Below are positions 22,820-31,743 of a stretch of 64,000 bases of DNA, piece after piece (the first letter of the stretch is position 1; every line of letters starts with the position of its first letter). Below the pieces are notes generated by a model. The model was not told the origin of the DNA, did no database searches, and saw only the letters and a program-made list of their open reading frames with translations. Position numbers and translations under genes: made by a program. This DNA comes from Streptomyces spinoverrucosus (GTDB lineage Bacteria; Actinomycetota; Actinomycetes; Streptomycetales; Streptomycetaceae), in assembly GCF_006539505.1 (NCBI RefSeq), contig NZ_BJND01000023.1, positions 62,001 through 126,000 of the forward strand. Reading direction: 5' to 3'.

Positions 22820-23379
22820 ACACGTACTCCTACTGGGGACACGGCGGCCCCTACGAGACCTGGGTGGACTTCCTGCACCGCTGGGCCGCCGCCGAGCCGC
22901 CCGCCGACCCGGCCACCCTGCCGCCCCTGTCCGAGGACGACTTCCCCGGCGAGACCTGGGAGCGCTTCGCCCTCCACCTCGGCGAGGCCCTCGACAAACG
23001 CCTGAAGTCCTGGGACCGCCACCTCGCCCAGGCACTCCTCGCGGCCCCCGACGAGTTCTCGGCGGGCCGCGCCCTGGCCCAGGCGAGGGCGGGCCTTGAG
23101 GAGGTACGGACGGTGGCGGGCCACCCCGGCCTGCCCGAAACCCTCCGCACCAGGTTCACCGAACTGGTCGAGTCCCAGATCACCGACTTCCAGTCCCAGA
23201 TCGAACGCAACCTCGACAACCTGGCCGCAACGAACGGCTCGGACATCCGCTGGATCGAACAACGCAGACGCACGGTCCGGGACAACGCCCTGACGGGCCG
23301 TTCGACTGCACCGGCAGCGGACCCCTGGGCGCAGGCACCGGTGGGGGACCGCCCCCGCCGAAGAGTCGTAACGGATTAG
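22816..23379 (+). CDS. Helical protein of unknown function
   Basis: A 187-residue cytoplasmic protein, acidic and tryptophan-rich at the start (YSYWGHGGPYETWVDFLHRW), then almost entirely helical (ESQITDFQSQIERNLDNLAA and similar). No recognisable motif. GTG start overlaps the upstream stop (GTGA). It is the last gene before a 90-base gap that holds a copy of the dispersed repeat and the AAA+ gene. Its co-translation with the membrane protein suggests a physical partner. Confidence 0.6.
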   Translation: MNTYSYWGHGGPYETWVDFLHRWAAAEPPADPATLPPLSEDDFPGETWERFALHLGEALDKRLKSWDRHLAQALLAAPDEFSAGRALAQARAGLEEVRTVAGHPGLPETLRTRFTELVESQITDFQSQIERNLDNLAATNGSDIRWIEQRRRTVRDNALTGRSTAPAADPWAQAPVGDRPRRRVVTD

Positions 23380-23400
23380 ACGAACGTGATTGTTCTTACC

Positions 23401-23450
23401 TAGGGGCGCGGGGAACTGCGCGATCAACCACAACGCACCTGCACCCGCCC
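23401..23450 (+). repeat. Dispersed Streptomyces repeat, copy 3
   Basis: TAGGGGCGCGGGGAACTGCG starts at 23401 and is followed by a weakly conserved tail, as in copies 1 and 4. It fills the gap between the helical protein gene (ends 23379) and the AAA+ gene (starts 23469). Confidence 0.8.
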
Positions 23451-23468
23451 ACGATGCGAAGGCCCCCC

Positions 23469-25034
23469 ATGTCGAACTACACCGAAAGCCTCCACCACCT
23501 AGACAGCTACATCTCCGCCCGTGTCCCGGTGATCGGCATGCGGACCATCGAACAACAACGCGCCCTCCGCCTCCTCAGAGACGCCGCCCTCCAACCCCGC
23601 CGCAGCAGCATGCCGTTCTGGATCTACACCAGAGCCACCGGCCTCCGAGACCTCCGCACCAACGCCGCTGTCCAGGACGACCGCTCCCTCACCGGCGCCA
23701 TGGACTTCGCCGCCGCCCAGTTCAGCAGCCGCGCCAACGCCACGATCGTCCTCGTCGACCCCGACCACCTGGAGTCCGACACCCCCGTCACCCGGCACAT
23801 CGCCGAACTCGCCCGGCTCGCCGACAACAACATGGGCAGCATCGTCCTGATCACGGACGCCCCCATCTGGAGCGGCCTGCAACGCCTCGGCATGAGCCTG
23901 CACCTGGACCTGCCGGACGCCGACGAGATGTACGGCACCCTCGCAGGCTTCCTCGGCGACCTCCGGGGCCACATCCCCATCGAATGGGACGAGGACGACA
24001 CCCGGCGCGCCGCCGAGTTCCTCAGCGGCGTCACCGAGGCCGAGTGCATCAACCTCATGGCGACCATCGCCGCCAAGGGCTCGATCCTGAAGTCCGACGT
24101 CCTCGGCCTGGCCCAGGCCAAGGACCGCATATTCAGCAATCTCACCGGCCTGGAACGCGTCCAGCTCAAGGAGGGCAACTACACCGTCGGCGGACTGACC
24201 AGCCTGCGCGAGTGGCTGCGGCGCAAGCACGACATGCTCCACGCCGACCTGCGCGACACCGAACTCCGCCCGCCCCGCGGCGTCCTGCTCGTCGGCGTGC
24301 CCGGCTGCGGCAAGTCGCTGTCCGCCAAGGCCATCGCCCACGAGTGGCAACTGCCGCTCTACCGGCTCGACATGGCCAGCATCCACGGCAAGTACCTGGG
24401 CGAGTCCGAGGGCCGGTTCCGGGAGGCGCTGTCGATGGCGGACCGGGTGGCGCCCTGCATCCTGTGGATCGACGAGATCGAGAAGGGCCTCGCGGGCAAG
24501 GACGACATGTCCGGTGTGCCGCAGCGGATCATCGGGCAGTTCCTGTTCTGGCTCCAGGAGTCCCGGTCGCGGGCCTTCGTCGTGGCCACCGCCAACGACA
24601 TCCGCAGTCTGCCGCCCGAGCTGCTGCGCAAGGGCCGGTTCGACGAGCTGTTCTTCGTCGACCTGCCGGACAGCCAGGACCGGCGGGAGATCATCGAGCT
24701 GTACTACCACCGCTATCTCAAGACCGACCCCGAGCCCGAGCAGGTGGACCGGCTGGTAGACCTCTCCGAGGGCTTCGCCGGCTCCGACATCGAGTCCACC
24801 CTGCACGACGTGGGGGAGGAGGCGTACCGGCTGGGCGGCGCCGACCGGCTGAAGCCGTCGTTCGTGCTGGACACCTTCGCCAACACGGTGCCGCTGAGCC
24901 GGGTCAACCCCGAGCAGATCGAGGAGATCCGCGCGTGGGGCCGGGAGCGCGCGGTACCGGCCGGCCGTTCGGTGACGACCGCTGCGGCGGGCGCGGCCAC
25001 ACCGTCCCGGAGGATCGTCTTCATGGACGAGTGA
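23469..25034 (+). CDS. Ycf46-like AAA+ ATPase
   Basis: A 521-residue cytoplasmic protein. Residues 1-150 resemble the N-terminal domain of the cyanobacterial/plastid Ycf46 proteins (LDSYISARVPVIGMRTIEQQ, then VLVDPDHL and LHLDLPDADEM). Residues ~265-470 are an AAA+ module: Walker A GVPGCGKS (276-283), Walker B ILWIDEIEKG with D334-E335, sensor VVATAND and an arginine-finger candidate in LLRKGRFDELFF. The typical Ycf46 run CGKSLSAKAIA and GKYLGESEGRFREAL are present. It probably remodels or unfolds a partner. ATG 23469 follows GAAGG; the frame opens 5 codons earlier. It lies downstream of the membrane-protein operon and is most likely part of the same system. Confidence 0.85.
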   Translation: MSNYTESLHHLDSYISARVPVIGMRTIEQQRALRLLRDAALQPRRSSMPFWIYTRATGLRDLRTNAAVQDDRSLTGAMDFAAAQFSSRANATIVLVDPDHLESDTPVTRHIAELARLADNNMGSIVLITDAPIWSGLQRLGMSLHLDLPDADEMYGTLAGFLGDLRGHIPIEWDEDDTRRAAEFLSGVTEAECINLMATIAAKGSILKSDVLGLAQAKDRIFSNLTGLERVQLKEGNYTVGGLTSLREWLRRKHDMLHADLRDTELRPPRGVLLVGVPGCGKSLSAKAIAHEWQLPLYRLDMASIHGKYLGESEGRFREALSMADRVAPCILWIDEIEKGLAGKDDMSGVPQRIIGQFLFWLQESRSRAFVVATANDIRSLPPELLRKGRFDELFFVDLPDSQDRREIIELYYHRYLKTDPEPEQVDRLVDLSEGFAGSDIESTLHDVGEEAYRLGGADRLKPSFVLDTFANTVPLSRVNPEQIEEIRAWGRERAVPAGRSVTTAAAGAATPSRRIVFMDE

Positions 25035-25067
25035 CCTCTGCCGCCCCCGGCGCCCCACGGCACAGCA

Positions 25068-25586
25068 ATGTCCGCCATACTGCCCGCTGTGGAGCAGCGC
25101 ATAGGTACGAGCAGTCAGCCCCTGGACGCCGGGGTGAACCCGGCCCACATCCCCGGGCTCACCGGCCCGGAGAAGGCCGCCGAGCCCGAGCCCGAGGATG
25201 CGGCGCCGGTCGAGGAGGAGGCCACCGAGGAGGCCTCCGACGCAGTGGAGCCCGAGGCCGAGGAGCCCGAGGAGCCGGAGGCGGCCGACGGCCCCGTCTT
25301 CGAGGCCGCCGATCGCCGGGCCCGTATCGTCGCCGACGCCAGGGGCGTACGCCTCAGCCTCGACGACGAGAGCTGCGAGTTCCGCTGGGACGAGATCGGC
25401 GCGATCGAGACGGAGTCACCGCGCTTCGGCAAGCGATTCACCGTGACGGTGCACACGCCGGACCGCCGCTGGTACCCGATCGAGATCGAGGCCCAGTCGA
25501 AGTCCCAGCACAAGGAGTGGGACGAGCAGCTGGACGCGGTACTCGACGCGTACTTCGAAACAGACGGCGACGACAACGCCGCTTAG
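25068..25586 (+). CDS. Acidic linker protein with a C-terminal PH-like beta domain
   Basis: A 172-residue cytoplasmic protein. Residues ~35-75 are Glu/Ala/Pro-rich and low complexity; residues ~80-170 look like a small beta-barrel/PH-like domain (RIVADARGVRLSLDDESCEF, WDEIGAIETES, FTVTVHTPDRRWYPIEIE) closed by a helix (KEWDEQLDAVLDAYF). Start uncertain: ATG 25068, or GTG 25089 with CATACT 7 bases upstream as a possible leaderless start. The TAG stop is the first triplet of dispersed repeat copy 4, so the original C-terminus may have differed. It follows the AAA+ gene by 33 bases. Confidence 0.55.
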   Translation: MSAILPAVEQRIGTSSQPLDAGVNPAHIPGLTGPEKAAEPEPEDAAPVEEEATEEASDAVEPEAEEPEEPEAADGPVFEAADRRARIVADARGVRLSLDDESCEFRWDEIGAIETESPRFGKRFTVTVHTPDRRWYPIEIEAQSKSQHKEWDEQLDAVLDAYFETDGDDNAA

Positions 25587-25630
25587 GGGCGCGGGGAACT
25601 GCGCGACCAGCCACCCACGGCCCGCAGCTC
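25583..25630 (+). repeat. Dispersed Streptomyces repeat, copy 4, supplying a stop codon
   Basis: TTAGGGGCGCGGGGAACTGC begins at 25583 and the tail reads CCACGGCCCGCAGC (25615-25628) as in copy 2. The TAG at 25584-25586 terminates the 25068 gene. It lies between two convergent genes. Confidence 0.8.
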
Positions 25631-25646
25631 CCCACCGGCCCAACCA

Positions 25647-27002
25647 TCAGCTGCAGTACTGGTCTTCCTTCCCGATCGACCGGTACATACAGTCCGCGTT
25701 CTCCAGCAGCTGCAACACCGCGTCCCGGTTCCGCGAGGTCTCCCGCTCGATCACCTCATCGGGCGGGTAGAACCCACCCCCTGAGAACCCGCGCGGATAC
25801 ATCTCGAACGTGTACCCGAAGATCTTCTGCGAGCCCCACAGATAGTCGTCGATCGACCCGTCCGTGATGTACAGATCGCTGGACTGCTCCGGCGTGTAGC
25901 CGTTGCTCGCGGCCATCTTCTGCCCCACCGTGGCGAAGGCGTTCCGGTCGTCCGCCGTCATCCCGGGGGCCGTGTCGGAGTACGTGTACCCGAACGGCCA
26001 GAGAATCAGCTCGCTGTACGTGTGGAAGTCGATCCCGGCCTTGATCTGCTGCGTCCCGCCCACGACGCGGCTGCGCACGAAGTTCGCGACGACCTTCACC
26101 TCGGGCGCCGACTCCGGCGCCGAGCCACGGTAGGTGTCGGAGGACGGCGAGCCGGACGACCCACCGCAGCAGCCCCAGCGGTAGTTCCAGTTCCGGTTCA
26201 GGTCCGTACCGACGTACGACGAGCCGGAGTTGGGCTGCCGGTTCTTGCGCCACGACCGGTAGGAACCGGTGGCGATGTCGTACTCGCCGCCGTCCGGGTT
26301 GAGGTCGGGGATGATCCAGATCTCGCGGCCGTTCACCATGTTCGTCACGCGCGAGTCGGTGCCGTAGTCCGACGTCAACTCCCGCAGCAGATACAGCGCC
26401 ATCTCGACGGTGAGGTGCTCACGGGCGTGCTGGTGGTGGGTGAAGAGGACCTCGGGCTCGGCCTCGTCGGTCCCCACGTTGTCGCTGATCTTGATGGCGA
26501 CGATGTTCCGGCCCTGGTACGACCTACCGATCACGCGCTGGCTCGCGATGCTCGGATTCGCCGCGACGACCGAGTTGATCTCGCTCGTCATCTCCGCGTA
26601 GTTGTGGTAGCGGGAGTCGGCGGACGGGAAGTCGTAGAGCCGGACGTCGTCCTCGCCGGCCGACCGGTCGGGGGCGGCGCCGAGCGGGGCGATCTCGAAG
26701 CCCTGCGCGCGTAGCTTCTTGATCTGGTCCGCGCGGCCGGAGACGACGACGGTGTGGTCGTCGGCCTCGTCCACGGTCACGCCGGCCCGCTGGATCGCCG
26801 TACGGTCCTTGGCGGACGAATGCGTGTGGATCTCGTACTGGCGGATGTCGTCCGCCGAGGCCGCCGCCCTGCCCGCGCTGTCGGCGGTGGCGTCGGTGGC
26901 CGTCGCCGAGATCGGGGCCGCGAGGGCGAGGGCCAGCAGGGTGGCGAGGGCGGCGGTGCGTGGGCCGCTTCGGACGCCTGAGCCGCGAATGCGAAGTCGC
27001 AT
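25647..27002 (-). CDS. Secreted M14-family zinc carboxypeptidase
   Basis: A 451-residue extracellular metallopeptidase. Residues 1-35 are a signal peptide (basic start, then [19 protein letters not shown]). Residues ~40-115 look like a propeptide (ending around [14 protein letters not shown]). The peptidase domain shows the zinc motif HAREH (H192, E195), the substrate Arg in [11 protein letters not shown], a later zinc His in [16 protein letters not shown] and the catalytic Glu in YTFEMYPRG. Cysteines CC..C near the core and C-terminus fit secretion. ATG 27002 follows AAGGAGATTTC. It has its own promoter (27122-27150) and is divergent from the large regulator gene. It removes C-terminal residues of peptides outside the cell. 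Confidence 0.9.
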   Translation of the reverse strand: MRLRIRGSGVRSGPRTAALATLLALALAAPISATATDATADSAGRAAASADDIRQYEIHTHSSAKDRTAIQRAGVTVDEADDHTVVVSGRADQIKKLRAQGFEIAPLGAAPDRSAGEDDVRLYDFPSADSRYHNYAEMTSEINSVVAANPSIASQRVIGRSYQGRNIVAIKISDNVGTDEAEPEVLFTHHQHAREHLTVEMALYLLRELTSDYGTDSRVTNMVNGREIWIIPDLNPDGGEYDIATGSYRSWRKNRQPNSGSSYVGTDLNRNWNYRWGCCGGSSGSPSSDTYRGSAPESAPEVKVVANFVRSRVVGGTQQIKAGIDFHTYSELILWPFGYTYSDTAPGMTADDRNAFATVGQKMAASNGYTPEQSSDLYITDGSIDDYLWGSQKIFGYTFEMYPRGFSGGGFYPPDEVIERETSRNRDAVLQLLENADCMYRSIGKEDQYCS

Positions 27003-27351
27003 GAAATCTCCTTGGTTCTCCAGGAATTCCGGGGTCTCCGGAAGTGGGGAGTGAGCTGGAGTGGAGCTGTGGGGGTGGTTCTCCGTGCGACGTACGACGT
27101 TCTGGTGCGGGTGTGGCGCTCATCGTGAGCTTCTGGCATGACCAGGTCAAGAGTGCGCCGCCAAGTGGCCGCCGGAACCGGCGCAAAACGGCCGGGCGAG
27201 GGGCCGCGCAGTGTACGCGGGCCGACCCCACCGGAATGAGTCCCCGGCAAATAACACCCGCGGGTGTGAGCGGCGCGTGCATATATGTAGGCGGCGGGGA
27301 AGAGTGAAGTTCGCGCACACGACCCCACCACCCCCCAAGGACTGGCTGATC
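27003..27351. other. Divergent intergenic region
   Basis: About 349 bases between the carboxypeptidase and regulator genes. It holds the carboxypeptidase promoter (27122-27150). A TATATGTAGG stretch at about 27280-27290 is the only AT-rich patch near the regulator gene and may be its -10 region. I see no other feature in it. Confidence 0.4.
27122..27150 (-). promoter_or_regulatory. Promoter of the carboxypeptidase gene
   Basis: On the minus strand TTGACC (27150-27145) and CACGAT (27127-27122) are separated by exactly 17 bases, a good match to a housekeeping (HrdB-type) promoter. The start codon lies 120 bases downstream, leaving a long leader. Confidence 0.5.
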
Positions 27352-30210
27352 ATGGGCGGATCAGCGCCACGACGGGACTGCCGGCTGCCGGTCGAGACGA
27401 CCAGCTTCGTCGACCGGCGGGCCGAACTGGCCGAAGGCCGCGAACTGCTGGCGCGGGCCCGTCTGGTCACGCTCACCGGACCCGGCGGCGTCGGCAAGAC
27501 CCGGCTCGCCGGACGCATCGCGGCCCGCGTCGCGCGCGCCTTCCCCGACGGCGTGCGCGTCGTCCACCTCTCCGGCCTGCACGACCCGGCGCTCGTACCG
27601 GTCGCCGCCGCGGACGCCCTCGACCTGCACGACCACTCCGCGCAGCCGCCGCTGGAGGCGCTGGTGGCGCAGGTACGGCAGCGGAGGCTGCTGCTCGTCG
27701 TCGACAACTGCGAGCATCTGCTGGACGCCTGCGCGGAGTTGGCGGCGGCGCTGCTGCACGGCACCACCGGCGTCCGGGTCCTCGCCACCAGCCGCCACCG
27801 GCTCGGCCTCACCGAGGAACACCTCCTGGAGGTACGGCCCCTGCCCGTGCCCGACCCCGACGGCGAGCTGTCCGCCGCCGAACCGGGCCCGGCGCTCGCC
27901 CTGTTCGCCGACCGGGCCGCCGCCGTCGTCCCCGGCTTCCGCCTCACCCCCGCCAACCGGCCCGCCGTGGCCCGCCTGTGCCAACGCCTCGACGGCCTCC
28001 CGCTCGCCATCGAACTCGCCGCCGTCCGCATGCGCGTGCTGTCGGTGGAGCAACTGCTGCAACGCCTCGACGACCGCTACCGCCTGCTGTCCGCCGGCAG
28101 CCCCTCGGTCCTGCCCCGGCACCAGACGCTGCGCGCGGCCGTCGACTGGAGCCACGACCTGTGCACCGAGCGGGAACAGCTGGTGTGGGCGCGGCTGTCG
28201 GTGCTGGCCGGGAGCTTCGACCTGGAGACGGCGGAGGCGGTGTGCGCGGACGGTGCGCGGGTCAGGTCGTACGACGTCCTGGAGGCCGTGGCCGGCCTGG
28301 TCGACAAGTCCGTACTGTGCCGCGAGCCCGGCCCCGACGGCGTCCGCTACCGCCTCCTCGACACCCTGCGCCACTACGGCCTGGAACGGCTCCGCCAACA
28401 CCCCGGCGAGGAACTCACCGCCCGCCGCCGTCAACGGGACTGGATGCAACAACGGGCGGCCGCCTGCGAGGGGGCGTGGTTCGGCCCGGGCCAACGCGAG
28501 ATCGTGGCCCGGCTGCGGGCAGACCAGGACAACCTACGCGCGGCCCTGACCTTCGGCCTGACGGGCACGTACCCGACACCTGACGACACCTCGGGCTCCG
28601 CCACGAACGGCCCCCCGACCCCTGCCGCTGGTCTCGGCCCGGCTTCAGCCGATGCGCTGGCGGTGCCCGCCGAGCTCGCCCCGGCCTCCGCCGACGCGTT
28701 GGCCGCGCCCGGGGAGGCCCGCCTCACCCCTGCCGCTGGGGTCGGTCCGGCCTCCGCCGACGCGTTGGCCGTCCCCGCCGAAGACCGCCCCACCCTCGGC
28801 GATGCCTTGGCTGTCTCTGCCGAGGTCGGTCCGATCTCCGCCGATGCGTTGGCCGCGCCCGGCGAGGCCCGTCCCGCCCCTGCCGCTGGGGTCGGTTGGG
28901 CCTCTGCTGACGCGTTGGCCGTGTCCGCCGAGGTCCGTCCCGCCCCTGCCGCTGGGGTCGGTTGGGCCTCTGCTGACGCGTTGGCCGTGTCCGCCGAGGT
29001 CCGTCCCACCCCTGGTGACGCCCTGGTGGTCCCCGCCGAGGTCGGTCCGACCCCCGCCGACCCCCTGGCCGCCTCCGCCGAGATCCGCCCCACCCCCGCC
29101 GACGCCCTCGCCAGTCTTCGGCTGGCCGGCACCCTCTGGTTCTACTGGCATGCCTGTGGTGCCCCCCGCGAGGGCCGGTACTGGCTCGATCGGGCCCTCG
29201 ATGCGTGCCCCGAGCCCACGCCCGAGCGTGCGCGGGCCCTGTGGGTCGCAGGGTTGCTCGCCGGTTGTCCCGAGGACCTCACCAGGGGGCGTCGGCGGGC
29301 CGAGGAGGCGCGGACGCTGGCCCGGCGGCTCGGCGTCGAGGCCGAGGCCGCGCACGCCGAGTACGTACTCGGCGTCATCCTGCTGTTCAGCGACGACCTG
29401 CACGCCGCTCTCGCCCACTTCCGCACCGTCGTCGAACGCGGCCGCCTCCCCGGCCAGCACCTCAGCCTCGTCGGCCTCGACCGCGTCGAACTCGCCTGCG
29501 CGCTCGGCTTCCTGGGCGAGGCCGACCAGGCCATCGCGGTCTGCGAGGACGCCCGCCGGCTGTGCGAGCGGCACGGCGAGGAGTGGGTGCTGTCGTACGT
29601 CCACCGCATGCTCGCCCTCGCCCACACCGTCAAGAAGGACCGCCGCCGGGCCGAACGGCACGCCCGCGAGGCCCTGCGCCTCAAACTCGCCGTGAACGAC
29701 ATCGTCGGCATCGGACTCACCGTCGACCTGCTCGCCCAGATCGCGGCCCAGAGCGGCGCCCACGACCGCGCGGCCGTCCTGCTCGGCGGCGCCGACCGGA
29801 TCTGGGCCGACGTCGACCGCGACCGCTGGGGCTCCGCCGCCCTCGACGCCACCCGCCGCGGCACCGAGACCCGGGCCCGCGAAGCACTCGGCGCGGCCGC
29901 CTACGAGCGGTCGTACGAGCACGGCGCCACCCTCGACCTCACTGGCATCGCCCGCTACGCGCTGGACGAGCACCCCGAACAGCAAGGCCCGGAGCAGCCC
30001 ACCACCCAGCGCCCCCAGCCCGGCGTCCGCCTCACCCGCCGCGAGACACAGGTCGCCGAACTCGTCGCCGAGGGCCTCGCCAACCAGCAGATCGCGGACC
30101 GCCTGGTCATCGCCCGCCGCACCGCCGAAGGCCACGTCGAACGCATCCTCAGCAAGCTCGGCTTCAGCAACCGCAGCCAGATCGCCGCCTGGATCACCGC
30201 CCAACGCTGA
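27352..30210 (+). CDS. Large NB-ARC ATPase regulator with C-terminal LuxR helix-turn-helix
   Basis: A 952-residue cytoplasmic regulator. Walker A GPGGVGKT (43-50), Walker B LLLVVDNCEH, and LCQRLDGLPLAIELAA mark an NB-ARC/STAND ATPase; a TPR region follows, and the last ~65 residues are a LuxR helix-turn-helix (LTRRETQVAELVAEGLANQQIA, shown in part as RRETQVAELVAEGL; then TAEGHVERILSKLGFSNRSQ). Residues ~420-590 are a low-complexity tandem repeat (units such as ADALAVPAEVGPTPA) inserted in the TPR region. Start uncertain: ATG 27352 has an AAGG 13 bases upstream; GTG 27304 has GGGGAAGA very close. The ligand is unknown. The MEDS and HATPase genes follow. Confidence 0.8.
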   Translation: MGGSAPRRDCRLPVETTSFVDRRAELAEGRELLARARLVTLTGPGGVGKTRLAGRIAARVARAFPDGVRVVHLSGLHDPALVPVAAADALDLHDHSAQPPLEALVAQVRQRRLLLVVDNCEHLLDACAELAAALLHGTTGVRVLATSRHRLGLTEEHLLEVRPLPVPDPDGELSAAEPGPALALFADRAAAVVPGFRLTPANRPAVARLCQRLDGLPLAIELAAVRMRVLSVEQLLQRLDDRYRLLSAGSPSVLPRHQTLRAAVDWSHDLCTEREQLVWARLSVLAGSFDLETAEAVCADGARVRSYDVLEAVAGLVDKSVLCREPGPDGVRYRLLDTLRHYGLERLRQHPGEELTARRRQRDWMQQRAAACEGAWFGPGQREIVARLRADQDNLRAALTFGLTGTYPTPDDTSGSATNGPPTPAAGLGPASADALAVPAELAPASADALAAPGEARLTPAAGVGPASADALAVPAEDRPTLGDALAVSAEVGPISADALAAPGEARPAPAAGVGWASADALAVSAEVRPAPAAGVGWASADALAVSAEVRPTPGDALVVPAEVGPTPADPLAASAEIRPTPADALASLRLAGTLWFYWHACGAPREGRYWLDRALDACPEPTPERARALWVAGLLAGCPEDLTRGRRRAEEARTLARRLGVEAEAAHAEYVLGVILLFSDDLHAALAHFRTVVERGRLPGQHLSLVGLDRVELACALGFLGEADQAIAVCEDARRLCERHGEEWVLSYVHRMLALAHTVKKDRRRAERHAREALRLKLAVNDIVGIGLTVDLLAQIAAQSGAHDRAAVLLGGADRIWADVDRDRWGSAALDATRRGTETRAREALGAAAYERSYEHGATLDLTGIARYALDEHPEQQGPEQPTTQRPQPGVRLTRRETQVAELVAEGLANQQIADRLVIARRTAEGHVERILSKLGFSNRSQIAAWITAQR
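28618..29115 (+). repeat. Tandem repeats within the LuxR/NB-ARC gene, including an exact 66-base unit
   Basis: Degenerate copies of a 22-residue block rich in Ala, Pro, Val and Asp. The two units at 28871-28936 and 28937-29002 are identical over 66 bases, so at least one duplication is recent. The frame is kept. Confidence 0.85.
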
Positions 30211-30251
30211 CCGCACCCACCCACACATACCTACAAACCGACAGGAACCCC

Positions 30252-31160
30252 ATGCCCACCCCACCCGCACTTGCCCAAGGCACCTTCGACCACCGCATGG
30301 CCGTCTTCGCCACCGACGAGGAGTTCGTCGCCGCCGCCCTGCCCTTCCTCACCGAGGGCCTCGCCGCCCCCGACGAGCCCCCGCCCGTCGCCATCGCCGC
30401 CCCCGGCAAGCTCGACCTCCTCCGTGACGCCCTCGGCCCCGACGCCCGCCGCGTCGGCTTCATGCCGAACACCGAGTGGTACACCGGGTCCGCCGCCAAC
30501 GCCGTGGCGCAGGGCGCCGGTTACCTCACCGCGCACGCCGGCCCCCAGGGCCGTATCCACTTGCTGATGGAACCCGACTGGGGCGGCCGCGCCGGACGCT
30601 CCGTCCGCGAGAGCAGCGAGTGGATCCGCTACGAGGCCTTCGCCAACCTCCTCTTCGCCCCGCTCGCGACCACCGCCCTGTGCGCCTACGACACCCGCAT
30701 CGCGGGCCCGGCCGTGGTCGCCGCCGCCCGCCGTACCCACCCCGGCACCGACGTCTACGAGGACCCGCTGCACATCGCCGCCGAACTGGACGCCGTACCG
30801 CTGCCGCCGCCCCCGCGCGACGCGCACCCGCTGCCCGCCCCCGAACCGCACGCCGTGCGCACCTGGGCCACCGACCACGGCCTGCCCGCCGCCGACGCGG
30901 AACGGTTCGCCGCGGCCGTCTCCGAGGCGGCGGCCCAGCTCGACCCCGTCAGCCACGTCCTGCTGTGGGGCGAGGCGCCGAACTGCGTCTGCGAGCTGCG
31001 CTCACCGCGCCGCGTCGACGACCCGCTGGCCGGTTTCGTACCGCCGCCCGCCACCGAACCCGCCCCCGGGCAGGGGCTGTGGTTCGCGCGGCAGGTGTGC
31101 GCGTACGTCGACGTACGCGACGACGACGCGGGCGCGGTCGTCCGCCTGCAGTACGCGTAG
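30252..31160 (+). CDS. MEDS-domain sensor fused to a HATPase-like (anti-sigma) domain
   Basis: A 302-residue cytoplasmic protein. Residues ~1-175 match the MEDS sensory domain (FDHRMAVFATDEEFVAAALPFL, in part; then YTGSAANAVAQGAGYL and YEAFANLLFAPL). Residues ~195-302 look like a degenerate GHKL/HATPase anti-sigma module (AERFAAAVSEAAAQ, then PGQGLWFARQVCAYVDV). Such RsbA-like proteins are thought to sense redox or small ligands and regulate alternative sigma factors. ATG 30252 is preceded by AGGAA. It is 41 bases after the large regulator and followed closely by a second ATPase-type anti-sigma gene, likely one unit. Confidence 0.75.
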   Translation: MPTPPALAQGTFDHRMAVFATDEEFVAAALPFLTEGLAAPDEPPPVAIAAPGKLDLLRDALGPDARRVGFMPNTEWYTGSAANAVAQGAGYLTAHAGPQGRIHLLMEPDWGGRAGRSVRESSEWIRYEAFANLLFAPLATTALCAYDTRIAGPAVVAAARRTHPGTDVYEDPLHIAAELDAVPLPPPPRDAHPLPAPEPHAVRTWATDHGLPAADAERFAAAVSEAAAQLDPVSHVLLWGEAPNCVCELRSPRRVDDPLAGFVPPPATEPAPGQGLWFARQVCAYVDVRDDDAGAVVRLQYA

Positions 31161-31248
31161 CCCGATCCCTATGCGCACCCCCACGCAGGTATGGAAACAG
31201 GTAGTCCTCCCCGTGTGCACCAGACCCGATACGCCCCACTCTGAAGAC

Positions 31249-31743
31249 ATGCTGCAACTCTCCGGGGGAGGCCGCCCGGACCCCGACCCCCGGTACAGTG
31301 CCTATCCACAACCACCCCTGGGCGCGGGCCACTTGAGCGTCGAGTACGACCCGCGTCCGTCCGCCGTCCGCGAGGCCCGCGCGGAGGTCCGGCGGCAGCT
31401 GGAGAGCTGGGGACTGGCCGACCAGGACGGCATCGGCGACGACCTGGTGGCCACCGCCGAACTGCTCGTCAGCGAACTGGCCACCAACGCCCTGCTGCAC
31501 GCCGCTAGCCGCTTCCGGCTCACGCTCTCCGCCGCCCACGGCGTGCTGCGCTGCGAGATCTCCGACGGCGGCCGGCGGGTCCCGCAGGTGCTCGACGCGG
31601 GCACCTCGGAGAGCGGCCGGGGGATGTTCCTGGTGGAGGCGCTCGCCCGGCGCTGGGGCTGCCACCAGGACGGGCCGGGCAAGACCGTCTGGTTCGAGCT
31701 CGGCACGTGCGCGTGCGACGGCTGCGGTCGGCGACAGCCGTAG
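31249..31743 (+). CDS. HATPase anti-sigma-type regulatory protein
   Basis: A 164-residue GHKL-fold protein of the SpoIIAB/RsbW group. Motifs: LVATAELLVSELATNALLHA (N box region, residues ~65-85), EISDGG (G1 box) and GRGMFLVEALARRWG (G2 box). It ends KTVWFELG and a cysteine-containing tail (CACDGCG). Such proteins bind ATP and sequester sigma or anti-anti-sigma factors. Start: ATG 31249; an ATG at 31171 would add 26 residues without clear homology. It probably works with the MEDS protein upstream. Confidence 0.75.
   Translation: MLQLSGGGRPDPDPRYSAYPQPPLGAGHLSVEYDPRPSAVREARAEVRRQLESWGLADQDGIGDDLVATAELLVSELATNALLHAASRFRLTLSAAHGVLRCEISDGGRRVPQVLDAGTSESGRGMFLVEALARRWGCHQDGPGKTVWFELGTCACDGCGRRQP

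Noticed and set aside
23390..25867. 825-residue ORF over the AAA+ gene
   Set aside because: Frame shadow rich in Arg, Pro, Gly; the AAA+ frame has Walker motifs and proper codon use.
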